Position numbers and translations under genes: made by a program. From JBFHQE01 sp041592335 (GTDB taxonomy: Bacteria > Pseudomonadota > Gammaproteobacteria > Thiohalobacterales > Thiohalobacteraceae), in assembly GCA_041592335.1 (NCBI GenBank), contig JBFHQE010000006.1, positions 62,001-126,000 of the forward strand: a stretch of DNA of 64,000 nt, written 5' to 3'. The notes below the pieces were generated by a model that was given only the letters and a program-made list of their open reading frames with translations, was not told where the DNA came from and made no database searches. This document shows, one piece after another, positions 40,119 to 49,207 of this stretch. How positions within the stretch are numbered: position 1 is the stretch's first letter; every line of letters begins with the position of its first letter.

Positions 40119-41102
40119 ATGACAGAACTCGAACATGCTTACGCAAATCTCACGCCGGATCTTATTCTCAATGCGATTGAAATGCTGGGCTATACCTGCA
40201 ATGGACATCTGCTGGCGCTGAACAGCTATGAAAACCGAGTGTATCAAATCGGACTGGAGGATGGCGGCTTTATCATCGCCAAGTTCTACCGCCCCGGACG
40301 CTGGTCGAATGAAGCCATTCTTGAAGAACATGCCTTTTCCCTTGAGCTGCTGGAACACGAAATTCCCATTGTCGCCCCAATGGAGCATAAGGGTGCCACG
40401 CTGCATGAATACGACCATTATCGCTTTGCGCTTTTTCCACGCCGTGGTGGGCGTTGGCCGGAACTGGACAACCCGGACAACCTGCTCTGGCTGGGACGCT
40501 ACCTGGGAAGGCTGCATCGAGTTGGCCAGGCAAAACCTTTTACGCACCGTCCGACGCTGGATATCAACAGTTTCGGCACCGAGAGCGTACAGTTCCTGCT
40601 GGAGAAACAGTTCATTCCGAACCACCTGATCCCCGCCTATGAAAGCTTAAGCCGTGATTTACTGACGCAGATCCAGGCAGCGTATCAGCGCGCGGGAAAA
40701 TTCAGGCTAATCCGAACCCATGGCGATTGTCATCCCGGCAATATTCTATGGCGTGAAGATGGACCGCAATTCGTCGACCTGGATGACTGCCGCATGGCGC
40801 CCGCGGTCCAGGATATCTGGATGCTGTTATCCGGAGAAAGGCGTGACCAGGCACTGGCCTTAAGCGAAATCATCGAAGGCTATAATGAATTCGCTGACTT
40901 TAATCCGGCCGAGCTGCATATCATCGAGGCCTTACGCACCTTGCGACTGATGCACTACGCGGCCTGGCTCGCGCGGCGCTCGGATGACCCTGCATTCCAG
41001 CAAGCGTTCCCCTGGTTCTACAGCGACAAATACTGGGAAGAACATATTCTGAATTTGCGCGAACAAAGTGCCGCACTTAATGAGCAACCCCTGAGTATTT
41101 GA
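40119..41102 (+). CDS. srkA: Stress response serine/threonine kinase SrkA
   Basis: The 327-residue protein matches SrkA/YihE: LALNSYENRVYQIGLEDGGFIIAKFYRPGRWS (nucleotide-binding lobe with Lys), RFALFPRRGGRWPELDN, catalytic HGDCHPGNILW and the metal-binding DLDDCRMAPAVQDIW. It resembles aminoglycoside-kinase-like Ser/Thr kinases that protect from death after oxidative or antibiotic stress. The start at 40119 (MTELEHAYANL) aligns with E. coli. The next gene begins two bases after its stop. Confidence 0.93.
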   Translation: MTELEHAYANLTPDLILNAIEMLGYTCNGHLLALNSYENRVYQIGLEDGGFIIAKFYRPGRWSNEAILEEHAFSLELLEHEIPIVAPMEHKGATLHEYDHYRFALFPRRGGRWPELDNPDNLLWLGRYLGRLHRVGQAKPFTHRPTLDINSFGTESVQFLLEKQFIPNHLIPAYESLSRDLLTQIQAAYQRAGKFRLIRTHGDCHPGNILWREDGPQFVDLDDCRMAPAVQDIWMLLSGERRDQALALSEIIEGYNEFADFNPAELHIIEALRTLRLMHYAAWLARRSDDPAFQQAFPWFYSDKYWEEHILNLREQSAALNEQPLSI

Positions 41103-41103
41103 C

Positions 41104-41436
41104 TTGGACTACGAATTACAACGCCTCACCGAACTGCTGGATAAGATCAATCCGGAACACGCAGCATGGATTCGCGATCAGGCAACTCGATTAACATCGG
41201 ATACGGAAGCAGTCTACCGTGCGCTGAATTCACAGCAGATGTGGGGCGGTGCCGGATCGATTGCCAATGACGCCCTGGCAGACAATCCCGGCGTGAATGA
41301 GTGGGAGTGGGAAGCGATGATCCGTGAATTCCGTTCGCTCATGATCGACATTGCGACGGAGTTGAAATCACAACCCCGCCATTACCCGGATATCGACTTC
41401 TGGTTATCGTCTTTTACCAGCTGGAATAGTGAGTAA
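41104..41436 (+). CDS. Hypothetical protein downstream of srkA (110 residues)
   Basis: The 110-residue product begins at a TTG (41104) right after the srkA stop (TGACTTGGAC), so it would be translated by coupling. It is helical and acidic (LQRLTELLDKINPEHAAWI; VNEWEWEAMIREFRSLMIDIATEL) with no recognised family. Open reading over 110 codons with normal codon use supports it. The start is uncertain. Confidence 0.6.
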   Translation: MDYELQRLTELLDKINPEHAAWIRDQATRLTSDTEAVYRALNSQQMWGGAGSIANDALADNPGVNEWEWEAMIREFRSLMIDIATELKSQPRHYPDIDFWLSSFTSWNSE

Positions 41437-41440
41437 GCTG

Positions 41441-41641
41441 TTAACCGTGAACCGGGCGCAGACTGGTTTGCCAATCGGCGGTCGGTGCATCCTGAAGAAT
41501 CTTCATTGAACGCCCGATTTCATTTTCATACCAGCCACAATGATGCTGATGCGGTTCCGCTTCATAAGCCCACCAGCTACCATCGGCATCCTGCGCCAGC
41601 CAGCGCACCCACCCGGGTAAATCAGTTTCGGAAAATTCCAT
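41441..41641 (-). CDS. Small conserved hypothetical protein (66 residues)
   Basis: A 66-residue protein (MEFSETDLPGWVRWLAQDAD; later WWAYEAEPHQHHCGWYENEI) rich in Trp and His. Similar short Trp-rich proteins occur in many proteobacteria without known function. ATG at 41641 is preferred to a GTG one codon upstream. It converges with the 110-residue gene and is downstream of the fba terminator. Confidence 0.6.
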   Translation of the reverse strand: MEFSETDLPGWVRWLAQDADGSWWAYEAEPHQHHCGWYENEIGRSMKILQDAPTADWQTSLRPVHG

Positions 41642-41664
41642 CACGCACGAACATGTCTACGACA

Positions 41665-41692
41665 TAAAAAAGGGCGACCGAAGTCGCCCTTT
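41665..41692 (-). terminator. Terminator of fba
   Basis: AAGGGCGAC/GTCGCCCTT stem with TTCG loop followed by TTTTTT on the minus strand. Confidence 0.9.
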
Positions 41693-41712
41693 CGAGTACT
41701 GCTCAAATCAAC

Positions 41713-42777
41713 TTAGTTGACCTGCGGATCCAGCTCACCGGATTCGTAACGCTTGAACATTACTTCCAGGCTCATTGGCTTGATCTTGTCAGCATGACCG
41801 GCGCAACCGAAGGCTTCATAACGCGCCTTACAGATATCCTTCATGGCTGCAGTTGATGCCTTCAGGAATTTACGTGGGTCAAAGTTGGACTTGTTTTCCG
41901 CCAGGTGCTTACGGATGGAACCGGTAGAGGCCATACGCAGGTCGGTATCGATGTTAACCTTGCGCACGCCGTGCTTGATGCCTTCCTGGATTTCTTCAAC
42001 CGGCACGCCATAGGTTGAACCCATGTCACCGCCGTAGTTGTTGATGATTTCCAGCCAGTCCTGCGGAACGGAAGAAGAACCGTGCATAACCAGATGGGTA
42101 TTCGGGATACGCGCATGGATTTCCTTGATGCGATCGATCGCCAGGATATCGCCTGTCGGTGGACGGGTGAACTTGTAGGCGCCGTGTGAAGTACCGATCG
42201 CGATTGCCAGCGCATCAACACCGGTTTCCTTAACGAACTGCGCCGCTTCTTCCGGATCAGTCAGCAACTGTGAGTGATCCAGCTGGTCGTCGGAACCATG
42301 ACCGTCTTCTTCGCCCATCATGCCGGTTTCCAGTGAACCCAGACAGCCCAGCTCACCTTCAACGGAAACACCGCCAGCGTGTGCCATTTCAACCACGCGG
42401 CGAGTCACGTCAACGTTATATTCGTAAGTGGAAGGCGTCTTCATGTCTTCCATCAGAGAACCGTCCATCATGACCGAGCTGAAGCCGGACTGGATGGAAC
42501 GCAGACAAACAGACGGCGCGGAACCGTGATCCTGGTGCATAACAATCGGAATGTGCGGATACATTTCGATGGCAGCGGAAATCAGGTGACGCAGGAAGGG
42601 CTCGCCTGCATAGGAACGAGCGCCGGCGGAACCCTGCATAATAACCGGGCTGTTACATTCATCGGCAGCCTGCATGATGGCATGTACCTGTTCCATGTTG
42701 TTCACATTGAAGGCAGGCATACCAAAATTGTTTTCAGCTGCGTAATCAAGCAATTGACGCAAGGATATCAAGGCCAT
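41713..42777 (-). CDS. fba: Class II fructose-bisphosphate aldolase
   Basis: The 354-residue protein has the class II zinc-aldolase motifs: MPAFNVNNMEQ, IVMHQDHGSAPSV (zinc His and catalytic Asp), VEGELGCLGSLETGM, AIGTSHGAYKF, LVMHGSSSVP and RKVNIDTDLRMA. This is the class IIB branch that includes CbbA. It works in glycolysis, gluconeogenesis and the Calvin cycle. It is the last gene of the tkt-gap-pgk-pyk-fba run and ends at a strong terminator. Confidence 0.97.
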   Translation of the reverse strand: MALISLRQLLDYAAENNFGMPAFNVNNMEQVHAIMQAADECNSPVIMQGSAGARSYAGEPFLRHLISAAIEMYPHIPIVMHQDHGSAPSVCLRSIQSGFSSVMMDGSLMEDMKTPSTYEYNVDVTRRVVEMAHAGGVSVEGELGCLGSLETGMMGEEDGHGSDDQLDHSQLLTDPEEAAQFVKETGVDALAIAIGTSHGAYKFTRPPTGDILAIDRIKEIHARIPNTHLVMHGSSSVPQDWLEIINNYGGDMGSTYGVPVEEIQEGIKHGVRKVNIDTDLRMASTGSIRKHLAENKSNFDPRKFLKASTAAMKDICKARYEAFGCAGHADKIKPMSLEVMFKRYESGELDPQVN

Positions 42778-42863
42778 GGTGCTCTCCTTGGAGTTTCTCG
42801 TAAGTTATAAAAAATAAGTCGTTCGGATTAGGTCCGCGCTGCCTCTGTCGCCAGGCGGAAAAA

Positions 42864-44309
42864 CTACAATTCTTCCTTCAACTCGTGTTCGCCGACACGC
42901 AGGATCTTCATCGCGTTGGTGCCACCCAGGACACCGGCAAGATCGCCCTTGGTGATAATCACCAGGTCGCCGTCGCGCACCGCGCCGCGGCGTACCAGTT
43001 CGTCGATCGCTTCCTTGTTCACCTCGGCATGATCGGTCGAAGTGACATCGAAACTGACCGGGTAGACCCCACGATAAAGGGTTACCTTTCTACGCGTCTC
43101 CACGTGACGGGTCAAGGAATAGATCGGGATACCCGAGCTGACACGCGACATCCACAAGGGCGTGGCGCCGGATTCGGTCAAAGCGGCAATAGCTTTAACC
43201 CCAAGATTATTGGCGGTATACATGGCGGCCTTGGCGATCGCCTCGTCGATCCGGTTAAATCGAATTTGCTGACGACGCTCCTGCCCCAGTTGCATACGCT
43301 GTGGCTCGGCGCCACGGCAGATGCGGTCCATCGCCGCGACCACCTTCGCCGGGAAGCGGCCAGCTGCCGTTTCCGCCGACAGCATCACCGCATCCGTGCC
43401 ATCGATGACCGCGTTGGCCACATCGAACACTTCCGCACGGGTAGGTATGGGATTTTCCACCATCGACTGCATCATCTGCGTCGCAGTCACCACCACGCGA
43501 TCCATGGTGCGCGCGATCTGGATTATGCGCTTTTGCACGGCAGGCAATTCCGCGTCGCCGATTTCGACACCCAGGTCACCACGGGCGATCATGACTGCAT
43601 CCGAAGCCTCGATGATCTCCTCGAGATTCTTCATTGCCTCGGCGCGTTCAATCTTGGCCATGATGCCACCATGACCACCCGCCGCACGCAATAGCTGACG
43701 TGCTTCATTCACATCTTCGGCAGAACGCGGGAATGAAATCGCCAGATAATCCGCCTGCATCTTGGCCGCGCACTTGATATCCGCGCGATCCTTGTCGGTC
43801 AGCGCCTTGGCGGAAAGACCGCCGCCCTGACGATTGATGCCCTTGTTGTTGGAGAGAATGCCGCCCACGACAACCCGGCAATCGACCTCCGTCTCGGTGA
43901 CATCTTCCACCCACAAAACCACCGCGCCATCATCCAGCAGCAACGTATCGCCGCGCGAAACATCCTGCGGCAGCTGCTTATAGGCTATGCCGACGCGAGT
44001 TGGCGTGCCCGCATCGGGATCCATCTTGGCATCCAGTACGAAACGGCCACCTTCATCCAGCTCAATGGCACCGTCCTTGAAACGATCAATACGAATCTTG
44101 GGGCCTTGCAGATCACACAGCACACCTACCTGGCGGCCATGGGCGCGTGCACGATTGCGTACAGTTTCTGCTCTCTGGACGTGTTCTTCATGCGAACCGT
44201 GGGAAAAATTGAGTCGAACAACATCGACCCCGGCCTGGATTAATTCATCCAGCACCTTGGCATCATCCGTTGCGGGACCCAAGGTGGCGATAATTTTAGT
44301 TCTGCGCAT
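42864..44309 (-). CDS. pyk: Pyruvate kinase
   Basis: The product (481-482 residues; two ATGs in tandem at the start) shows MRRTKIIATLGPATDD, VVRLNFSHGSHEEH, the K-x-E region AKIERAEAM, IARGDLGVEIG, VVTATQMMQSM and AVMLSAETAAGRFPAK, with a C-terminal allosteric domain. It forms pyruvate and ATP from PEP. It lies in the carbon block between pgk and fba. A hairpin between pgk and pyk may reduce readthrough. Confidence 0.97.
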   Translation of the reverse strand: MRRTKIIATLGPATDDAKVLDELIQAGVDVVRLNFSHGSHEEHVQRAETVRNRARAHGRQVGVLCDLQGPKIRIDRFKDGAIELDEGGRFVLDAKMDPDAGTPTRVGIAYKQLPQDVSRGDTLLLDDGAVVLWVEDVTETEVDCRVVVGGILSNNKGINRQGGGLSAKALTDKDRADIKCAAKMQADYLAISFPRSAEDVNEARQLLRAAGGHGGIMAKIERAEAMKNLEEIIEASDAVMIARGDLGVEIGDAELPAVQKRIIQIARTMDRVVVTATQMMQSMVENPIPTRAEVFDVANAVIDGTDAVMLSAETAAGRFPAKVVAAMDRICRGAEPQRMQLGQERRQQIRFNRIDEAIAKAAMYTANNLGVKAIAALTESGATPLWMSRVSSGIPIYSLTRHVETRRKVTLYRGVYPVSFDVTSTDHAEVNKEAIDELVRRGAVRDGDLVIITKGDLAGVLGGTNAMKILRVGEHELKEEL

Positions 44310-44334
44310 CATCTAATAGTCATTACCTGTTCGC

Positions 44335-44366
44335 GAAAAACACGACGCCGCCGAAAATCGGCGGCG
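44335..44366 (-). terminator. Hairpin between pgk and pyk
   Basis: 9-bp stem CGCCGCCGA/TCGGCGGCG with a TTT loop, followed on the minus strand by TCGTGTTTTT. It can act as a partial terminator or mRNA-stabilising element. Confidence 0.6.
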
Positions 44367-44376
44367 GGTTGGAAGC

Positions 44377-45558
44377 CTAGCTCTTGGCCCGTTCTTCCAG
44401 CATGGCAACAGCCGGGAGTGTCTTGCCTTCCAGGTATTCCAGGAACGCGCCGCCCGCCGTTGAGATGTAAGACACCTTGTCGTAGATATCGTATTTCTGG
44501 ATAGCCGCGATGGTGTCGCCACCACCCGCCAGACTGAAGCCGTCGGCATTGGCAATCGCCATGGACACCGTCTTGGTGCCTTCGCCAAACTGGTCGAATT
44601 CAAAAACACCGACCGGGCCATTCCAGACAATGGTGCCCGCCTTGGCAATGATGTCAGCCAGTTCTTTCGCGGAATCCGGACCGATATCGAAGATCATGTC
44701 GTCGTCGGCCACTTCGTTGGACTTCTTCAGAGTCGCTTCCGCTGTTTCCGAAAACTCCTTACCACAAACAACGTCGGTCGCAATCGGAATATTCGCACCG
44801 CGCGCCTTCATCTTTTCAACCAGCGCCTTGGCTGTATCAACCAGATCATCTTCACACAATGACTTGCCAACATTGTTGCCCATCGCTTTCAGGAAAGTAT
44901 TGGCAATACCGCCGCCAACGACCAGCTGGTCAACTTTCTCGGACAGCGCTTCCAGCACGGTCAGCTTGGTGGAAACCTTGGAACCACCGACAATCGCCAC
45001 CATCGGGCGTTTCGGGTTGGCCAGTGCTTTCGCCAGATTATCCAGCTCATCCGCCAGCAGCAGACCGGCACAGGCGGTTGGCGCAAACTTGCCCGCGCCA
45101 TGCGTAGAAGCCTGGGCGCGGTGCGCGGTGCCAAAAGCGTCCATTACGAATACATCACACAGGGCAGCATACTTTTTGGACAGCTCTTCGTTGTCCTTCT
45201 TTTCGCCCTTGTTGAAGCGCACGTTTTCCAGCAGCACGCATTCGCCTTCGGCAACCTCGAAACCACCGTCGAGGTATTCCTTGATCAGGCGCACGTCCTT
45301 GCCCAGCTTGGCGGACATATCGGCCGCGATCGGCGCCATGGAGTTTTCTTCGTCAGCCACGCCTTCTTCCGGACGACCACGGTGCGACATCACCATGACC
45401 TTGGCGCCGGCTTTCATGCAATGCTCAATCGTCGGCATGGAAGCAGTGATACGCGCATCGGAAGTAACCTTGCCATCCTTGACCGGTACGTTCAGGTCGG
45501 CACGAATCAGCACGCGCTTACCGGCAAGATCAAGATCAGTCAGCTTAATGAAAGACAT
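44377..45558 (-). CDS. pgk: Phosphoglycerate kinase
   Basis: The 393-residue protein has the Pgk motifs: KRVLIRADLNVPVKDGK, MVMSHRGRPEEG, LENVRFNKGEKKD, DAFGTAHRAQAST, IVGGSKVSTKL, GGIANTFLKAMG and the C-terminal NGPVGVFEF, with STAGGAFLEYLEGK for nucleotide binding. It interconverts 3-phosphoglycerate and 1,3-bisphosphoglycerate. It follows gap in the expected order. Confidence 0.98.
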   Translation of the reverse strand: MSFIKLTDLDLAGKRVLIRADLNVPVKDGKVTSDARITASMPTIEHCMKAGAKVMVMSHRGRPEEGVADEENSMAPIAADMSAKLGKDVRLIKEYLDGGFEVAEGECVLLENVRFNKGEKKDNEELSKKYAALCDVFVMDAFGTAHRAQASTHGAGKFAPTACAGLLLADELDNLAKALANPKRPMVAIVGGSKVSTKLTVLEALSEKVDQLVVGGGIANTFLKAMGNNVGKSLCEDDLVDTAKALVEKMKARGANIPIATDVVCGKEFSETAEATLKKSNEVADDDMIFDIGPDSAKELADIIAKAGTIVWNGPVGVFEFDQFGEGTKTVSMAIANADGFSLAGGGDTIAAIQKYDIYDKVSYISTAGGAFLEYLEGKTLPAVAMLEERAKS

Positions 45559-45637
45559 CGATGACTCCTAAATTTGAAGATTGCAAAAAACTGTTTGGTA
45601 AATATTGAGCCAATACTTAACGAACAATTTTTAGAAA

Positions 45638-45667
45638 TTAACCAGCCCGGTTACCCGGGCTGGTTAA
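45638..45667 (-). terminator. Strong 13-bp hairpin between gap and pgk
   Basis: TTAACCAGCCCGG/CCGGGCTGGTTAA perfect stem with a GTAA loop on the minus strand, 19 bases after the gap stop. The T-run after it is short, so it may be an attenuating or mRNA-stabilising hairpin that gives gap more product than pgk. Confidence 0.7.
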
Positions 45668-45685
45668 ACACACCTGTATCGCTAA

Positions 45686-46690
45686 TTAATTAGCAGCTAC
45701 ATGTTGCACAAAACGCATCATGTTGCAGGTATAGCCGTACTCGTTGTCGTACCAGGAAACAACCTTGACGAAGGTCTCATCCAGCGCAATACCGGCTTCG
45801 GCATCGAAGATGGAAGAGAAGCCAACACCACGGAAGTCAGTGGAAACCACTTTCTCGTCGGTGTAACCCAGGGTCTTGGAGATATCGCCGGACTCGGAAG
45901 CCTTCTTCATGGCCGCGCAGATGTCGGCGTACTTGGCTGGCTTTTCCAGTTCAACGGTCAGGTCAACCACGGACACGTCTGAAGTCGGTACGCGGAACGC
46001 CATACCGGTCAGCTTGCCGTTCAGTTCTGGCAGAACAACACCTACTGCCTTGGCGGCACCAGTGGATGACGGAATGATGTTTTCCAGGATACCGCGACCA
46101 CCGCGCCAGTCTTTTGAAGACGGGCCGTCAACAGTTTTCTGGGTTGCAGTTGCAGCGTGAACGGTAGACATCAGGCCGCGCTTGATACCCCAGTTGTCGT
46201 TCAGAACCTTGGCAATCGGCGCCAGGCAGTTAGTGGTACAGGAAGCGGCTGAAACAATGGCCTGACCGGCGTATGTTTCGTGGTTTACACCGTAAACGAA
46301 CATCGGTGTGCCGTCCTTGGAAGGCGCTGACATAACAACCTTCTTGGCGCCTGCATCGATGTGCTTCTGGCAACCTTCTTCGGTCAGGAAGAAACCGGTG
46401 GAATCGATAACGATATCCGCACCCACGTCGCTCCACTTCAGGTCAGCCGGATCACGCTCGGCTGTCAGGCGGATCTTCTTGCCGTCAACGATCATGCAAC
46501 CGTCGCCAGCTTCAACTGTGCCGCCGAAACGACCGTGAACAGAATCGTACTTCAACATGTAAGCCAGATAATCTGCATCCAGCAGGTCATTGATACCGAC
46601 AATCTCGATATCGCTGAATTCATTGTAAACGGCGCGGAAGACCATACGGCCGATGCGACCAAAACCGTTAATGCCGACTTTGATTGTCAT
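45686..46690 (-). CDS. gap: Glyceraldehyde-3-phosphate dehydrogenase
   Basis: The 334-residue protein has the Rossmann start KVGINGFGRIGRMVFRA, Asp in VGINDLLDADYLAYMLKYDS (NAD preference of the E. coli GapA type), catalytic Cys in SAASCTTNCLAP, His in GLMSTVHAATATQKTVDG and the C-terminal SWYDNEYGYTCNM. It follows tkt and precedes pgk. Despite the cbb-type order, nothing in the sequence shows NADP specificity. Confidence 0.98.
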   Translation of the reverse strand: MTIKVGINGFGRIGRMVFRAVYNEFSDIEIVGINDLLDADYLAYMLKYDSVHGRFGGTVEAGDGCMIVDGKKIRLTAERDPADLKWSDVGADIVIDSTGFFLTEEGCQKHIDAGAKKVVMSAPSKDGTPMFVYGVNHETYAGQAIVSAASCTTNCLAPIAKVLNDNWGIKRGLMSTVHAATATQKTVDGPSSKDWRGGRGILENIIPSSTGAAKAVGVVLPELNGKLTGMAFRVPTSDVSVVDLTVELEKPAKYADICAAMKKASESGDISKTLGYTDEKVVSTDFRGVGFSSIFDAEAGIALDETFVKVVSWYDNEYGYTCNMMRFVQHVAAN

Positions 46691-46761
46691 TGTCTCACTC
46701 CATAGCTTTACTGTTTAAAACAAACTTCAAGAATTCTACGAAGAAACTTCAAGCCTCTTCT

Positions 46762-46790
46762 CGTCATTCCCACGAAAGCGGGAATCCAGG
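46762..46790. repeat. REP-like palindrome between tkt and gap
   Basis: CGTCATTCCCACGAAAGCGG followed by GAATCCAGG, same family as the copies at 4018, 8682, 49811 and 53718. It sits in the transcribed gap-tkt spacer. Confidence 0.8.
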
Positions 46791-46798
46791 AAATTCAA

Positions 46799-46823
46799 AT
46801 GCAAACCCCGGCGTGAGCCGGGG
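46799..46823 (-). terminator. Hairpin after tkt
   Basis: Stem CCCCGGC/GCCGGGG with TCAC loop followed by TTTGC on the minus strand, nine bases after the tkt stop. The U-run is short, so readthrough to gap is likely. Confidence 0.55.
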
Positions 46824-46832
46824 CAACATTAA

Positions 46833-48806
46833 TTACAAAACGCCTTCAACTGCCTTAACGACGTTGTCCACGGTGAAGCCGAACTCCTTGAACAGTTCAC
46901 CAGCGGGCGCGGATTCACCGAAGCGATCGATACCGACAACCGCATCGGCGTACTTGTACCAGCCCATGGTGACAGCTGCTTCAACGGCAACCGTCGGAAC
47001 GCCCTTGGCCAGCACGGAAGCCTTGTAGGCATCATCCTGTGCTTCGAAACGATCGACCGACGGCATGGAAACGACGCGAATCTTCTTGCCGCTCATCTGC
47101 TCGGCCGCGCCCATCGCCAGCGCCACTTCGGAACCGGTACCGATGATGATGGCGTCCGGCGTACCGTCGCAATCCTTGAGGATGTAGCCACCCTTGGCGA
47201 TAGCAGCGATCTGTGCATCGCTGCGAGTCTGATGCGGCAGACCCTGGCGCGAGAAGATCAATGAACTCGGGCCATCGCGACGTTCCGCCGCCTGCTGCCA
47301 GGCAACCGCGGATTCAACCGCGTCACAGGGACGCCATACGGACATGTTCGGAATCATGCGCATGGTCGGAATCTGTTCGATCGGCTGATGCGTCGGGCCG
47401 TCTTCACCAAGACCGATAGAGTCATGGGTATAGACAAAAATGCTCGGCACCTTCATCAAGGCCGCCATACGCAGGGCGTTACGCGCATATTCAGAGAACA
47501 TCAGGAAGGTCGCGCCGAAAGGAATCAGGCCGCCGTGCAGCGCGATACCGTTCATGATGGCGGACATACCGAACTCACGCACACCGTAACGTACGTAGTT
47601 TGGCTCTTCGCTGTTATCCATTGGCTTGTAACCGGACCACTCGGTCAGGTTGGAACAACCCAGGTCGGCGGAACCACCGAACAGTTCCGGCAGCATGGGA
47701 GAGTAGGCTTCGATACAGGCCAGTGATGCCTGGCGGGTCGCCGGGCTCTTGGCATCGGCATTCACCTTGGCGATGTAGGCCGCGGACTTCTCCGCCCAGT
47801 CGGCCGGCAGGTCGCCCGCCATGCGGCGTTCGAATTCGGCCGCCAGTTCCGGGAATGCAGCCTTGTAGGCAGCGAATTTTTCATTCCAGGAATTCTCGGC
47901 CTTGGAGCCTTTGTCCTTCGCATCCCAACCGGCATAGATGTCGGCAGGCACTTCGAACGGACCGTGATCCCAGCCCAGCGCGGCCTTGGTCAGGTTGATT
48001 TCTTCATCACCCAGCGGCGCGCCGTGACAGGCGTGCGAACCGGCCTTGTTCGGCGAACCGAAACCGATGGTGGTCTTGCAGCAGATCATGGTCGGCTTGT
48101 CAGTCATGGCCTTAGCCATTTCAACCGCTTTCTGAATCGCTTCGTGATCGTGACCGTCCACGTCAGCAATGACGTGCCAGCCATAGGCTTCGAAGCGCGC
48201 CGGCGTGTTATCGGTGAACCAGCCTTCAACGTGACCGTCGATGGAGATGCCGTTGTCATCCCAGAAGCAGATCAGCTTGCCCAGGCCCAGGGTGCCGGCC
48301 AGCGAACAGGCTTCGTGCGAAATACCTTCCATCAGACAGCCATCGCCCATGAATACATAGGTGTGGTGATCGACGATGGTGTGGCCTTTCTGGTTGAAGC
48401 GCGCGGCCATGGCCTTTTCGGCGATTGCCATACCAACGGCATTGGTGATGCCCTGACCCAGCGGACCGGTAGTGGTTTCAACGCCCGGCGCATAACCATA
48501 TTCAGGGTGACCCGGTGTCTTGGAGTGCAGCTGACGGAACTGTTTCAGGTCATCGATGCTCAGCTCGTAACCGGTCAGGTGCAGCAGGGAGTAGATCAGC
48601 ATGGAGCCGTGACCATTGGACAGCACGAAGCGGTCGCGATCGGCCCATTTCGGGTTAGTCGGGTTGTGCTTCATGTGGTCGTTCCACAGCACTTCGGCGA
48701 TATCCGCCATGCCCATCGGGGCGCCCGGGTGACCGGAATTGGCTTTTTGAACGGCGTCCATACTCAGGGCACGGACAGCGTTGGCTAAGTCACGGCGAGA
48801 AGGCAT
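46833..48806 (-). CDS. tkt: Transketolase
   Basis: The 657-residue protein shows NAVRALSMDAVQKANSGHPGAP, the thiamine-diphosphate motif MGDGCLMEGISHEA with later NGISIDGHVEGW, and in the second half VREFGMSAIMNGIALHGG, YTHDSIGLGEDGPTHQP and a C-terminal domain ending VVGIDRFGESAPAG. It moves two-carbon units in the pentose phosphate and Calvin cycles. As the first gene of tkt-gap-pgk-pyk-fba it resembles CbbT; a GGAGAG ribosome site precedes its ATG. Confidence 0.97.
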   Translation of the reverse strand: MPSRRDLANAVRALSMDAVQKANSGHPGAPMGMADIAEVLWNDHMKHNPTNPKWADRDRFVLSNGHGSMLIYSLLHLTGYELSIDDLKQFRQLHSKTPGHPEYGYAPGVETTTGPLGQGITNAVGMAIAEKAMAARFNQKGHTIVDHHTYVFMGDGCLMEGISHEACSLAGTLGLGKLICFWDDNGISIDGHVEGWFTDNTPARFEAYGWHVIADVDGHDHEAIQKAVEMAKAMTDKPTMICCKTTIGFGSPNKAGSHACHGAPLGDEEINLTKAALGWDHGPFEVPADIYAGWDAKDKGSKAENSWNEKFAAYKAAFPELAAEFERRMAGDLPADWAEKSAAYIAKVNADAKSPATRQASLACIEAYSPMLPELFGGSADLGCSNLTEWSGYKPMDNSEEPNYVRYGVREFGMSAIMNGIALHGGLIPFGATFLMFSEYARNALRMAALMKVPSIFVYTHDSIGLGEDGPTHQPIEQIPTMRMIPNMSVWRPCDAVESAVAWQQAAERRDGPSSLIFSRQGLPHQTRSDAQIAAIAKGGYILKDCDGTPDAIIIGTGSEVALAMGAAEQMSGKKIRVVSMPSVDRFEAQDDAYKASVLAKGVPTVAVEAAVTMGWYKYADAVVGIDRFGESAPAGELFKEFGFTVDNVVKAVEGVL

Positions 48807-49207
48807 AGGTCTCTCCTATCGATGCTTTATGAATTTGGCTAAACAATCCGCCCAGCGGGACGAATTGAGAAAATCTGTGTTATGGCGCATTACCTGTTGG
48901 TGTCGCGCTAATAGAAACCATCAAGCGCTCGCACAACGCATCTGACGTGCGCCGAGGGCGGTGTGTGCTCATACGATTTCTGTCGCTAAAACTCGACTTC
49001 GACGGCGATTCCCCGGTTCAGTCGAGCGGCGTATTCTCCACTAGTTCACCCTATCGAGCAATAGCCGCCCCCCGGGAGCTTCTTTATGGGGTCATCAAGC
49101 CATCCCGGCCGTCGTAATAGCTACAAGGAAATTTTTTTTAAATCAGATGCTTGTGGCTTTCCAGGATTAACCCCGCCCCAGAGTGGGGCAGGATGTCGTG
49201 CTATATA
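48807..49207. other. Long leader/intergenic region upstream of tkt
   Basis: 401 bases between tkt and the thioredoxin-like gene, both read on the minus strand. No reading frame with a ribosome site is seen. A weak hairpin GCCCCA/TGGGGC (49175-49189) could end the thioredoxin-like transcript. A run of A (T on the plus strand, 49130-49140) and G+C-rich palindromic segments follow; no riboswitch class was recognised. It probably contains the promoter of the carbon block. Confidence 0.55.

Noticed and set aside
49175..49189. Terminator after the redoxin gene
   Set aside because: Six-base stem without a T-run on the minus strand; too weak to list as a terminator.
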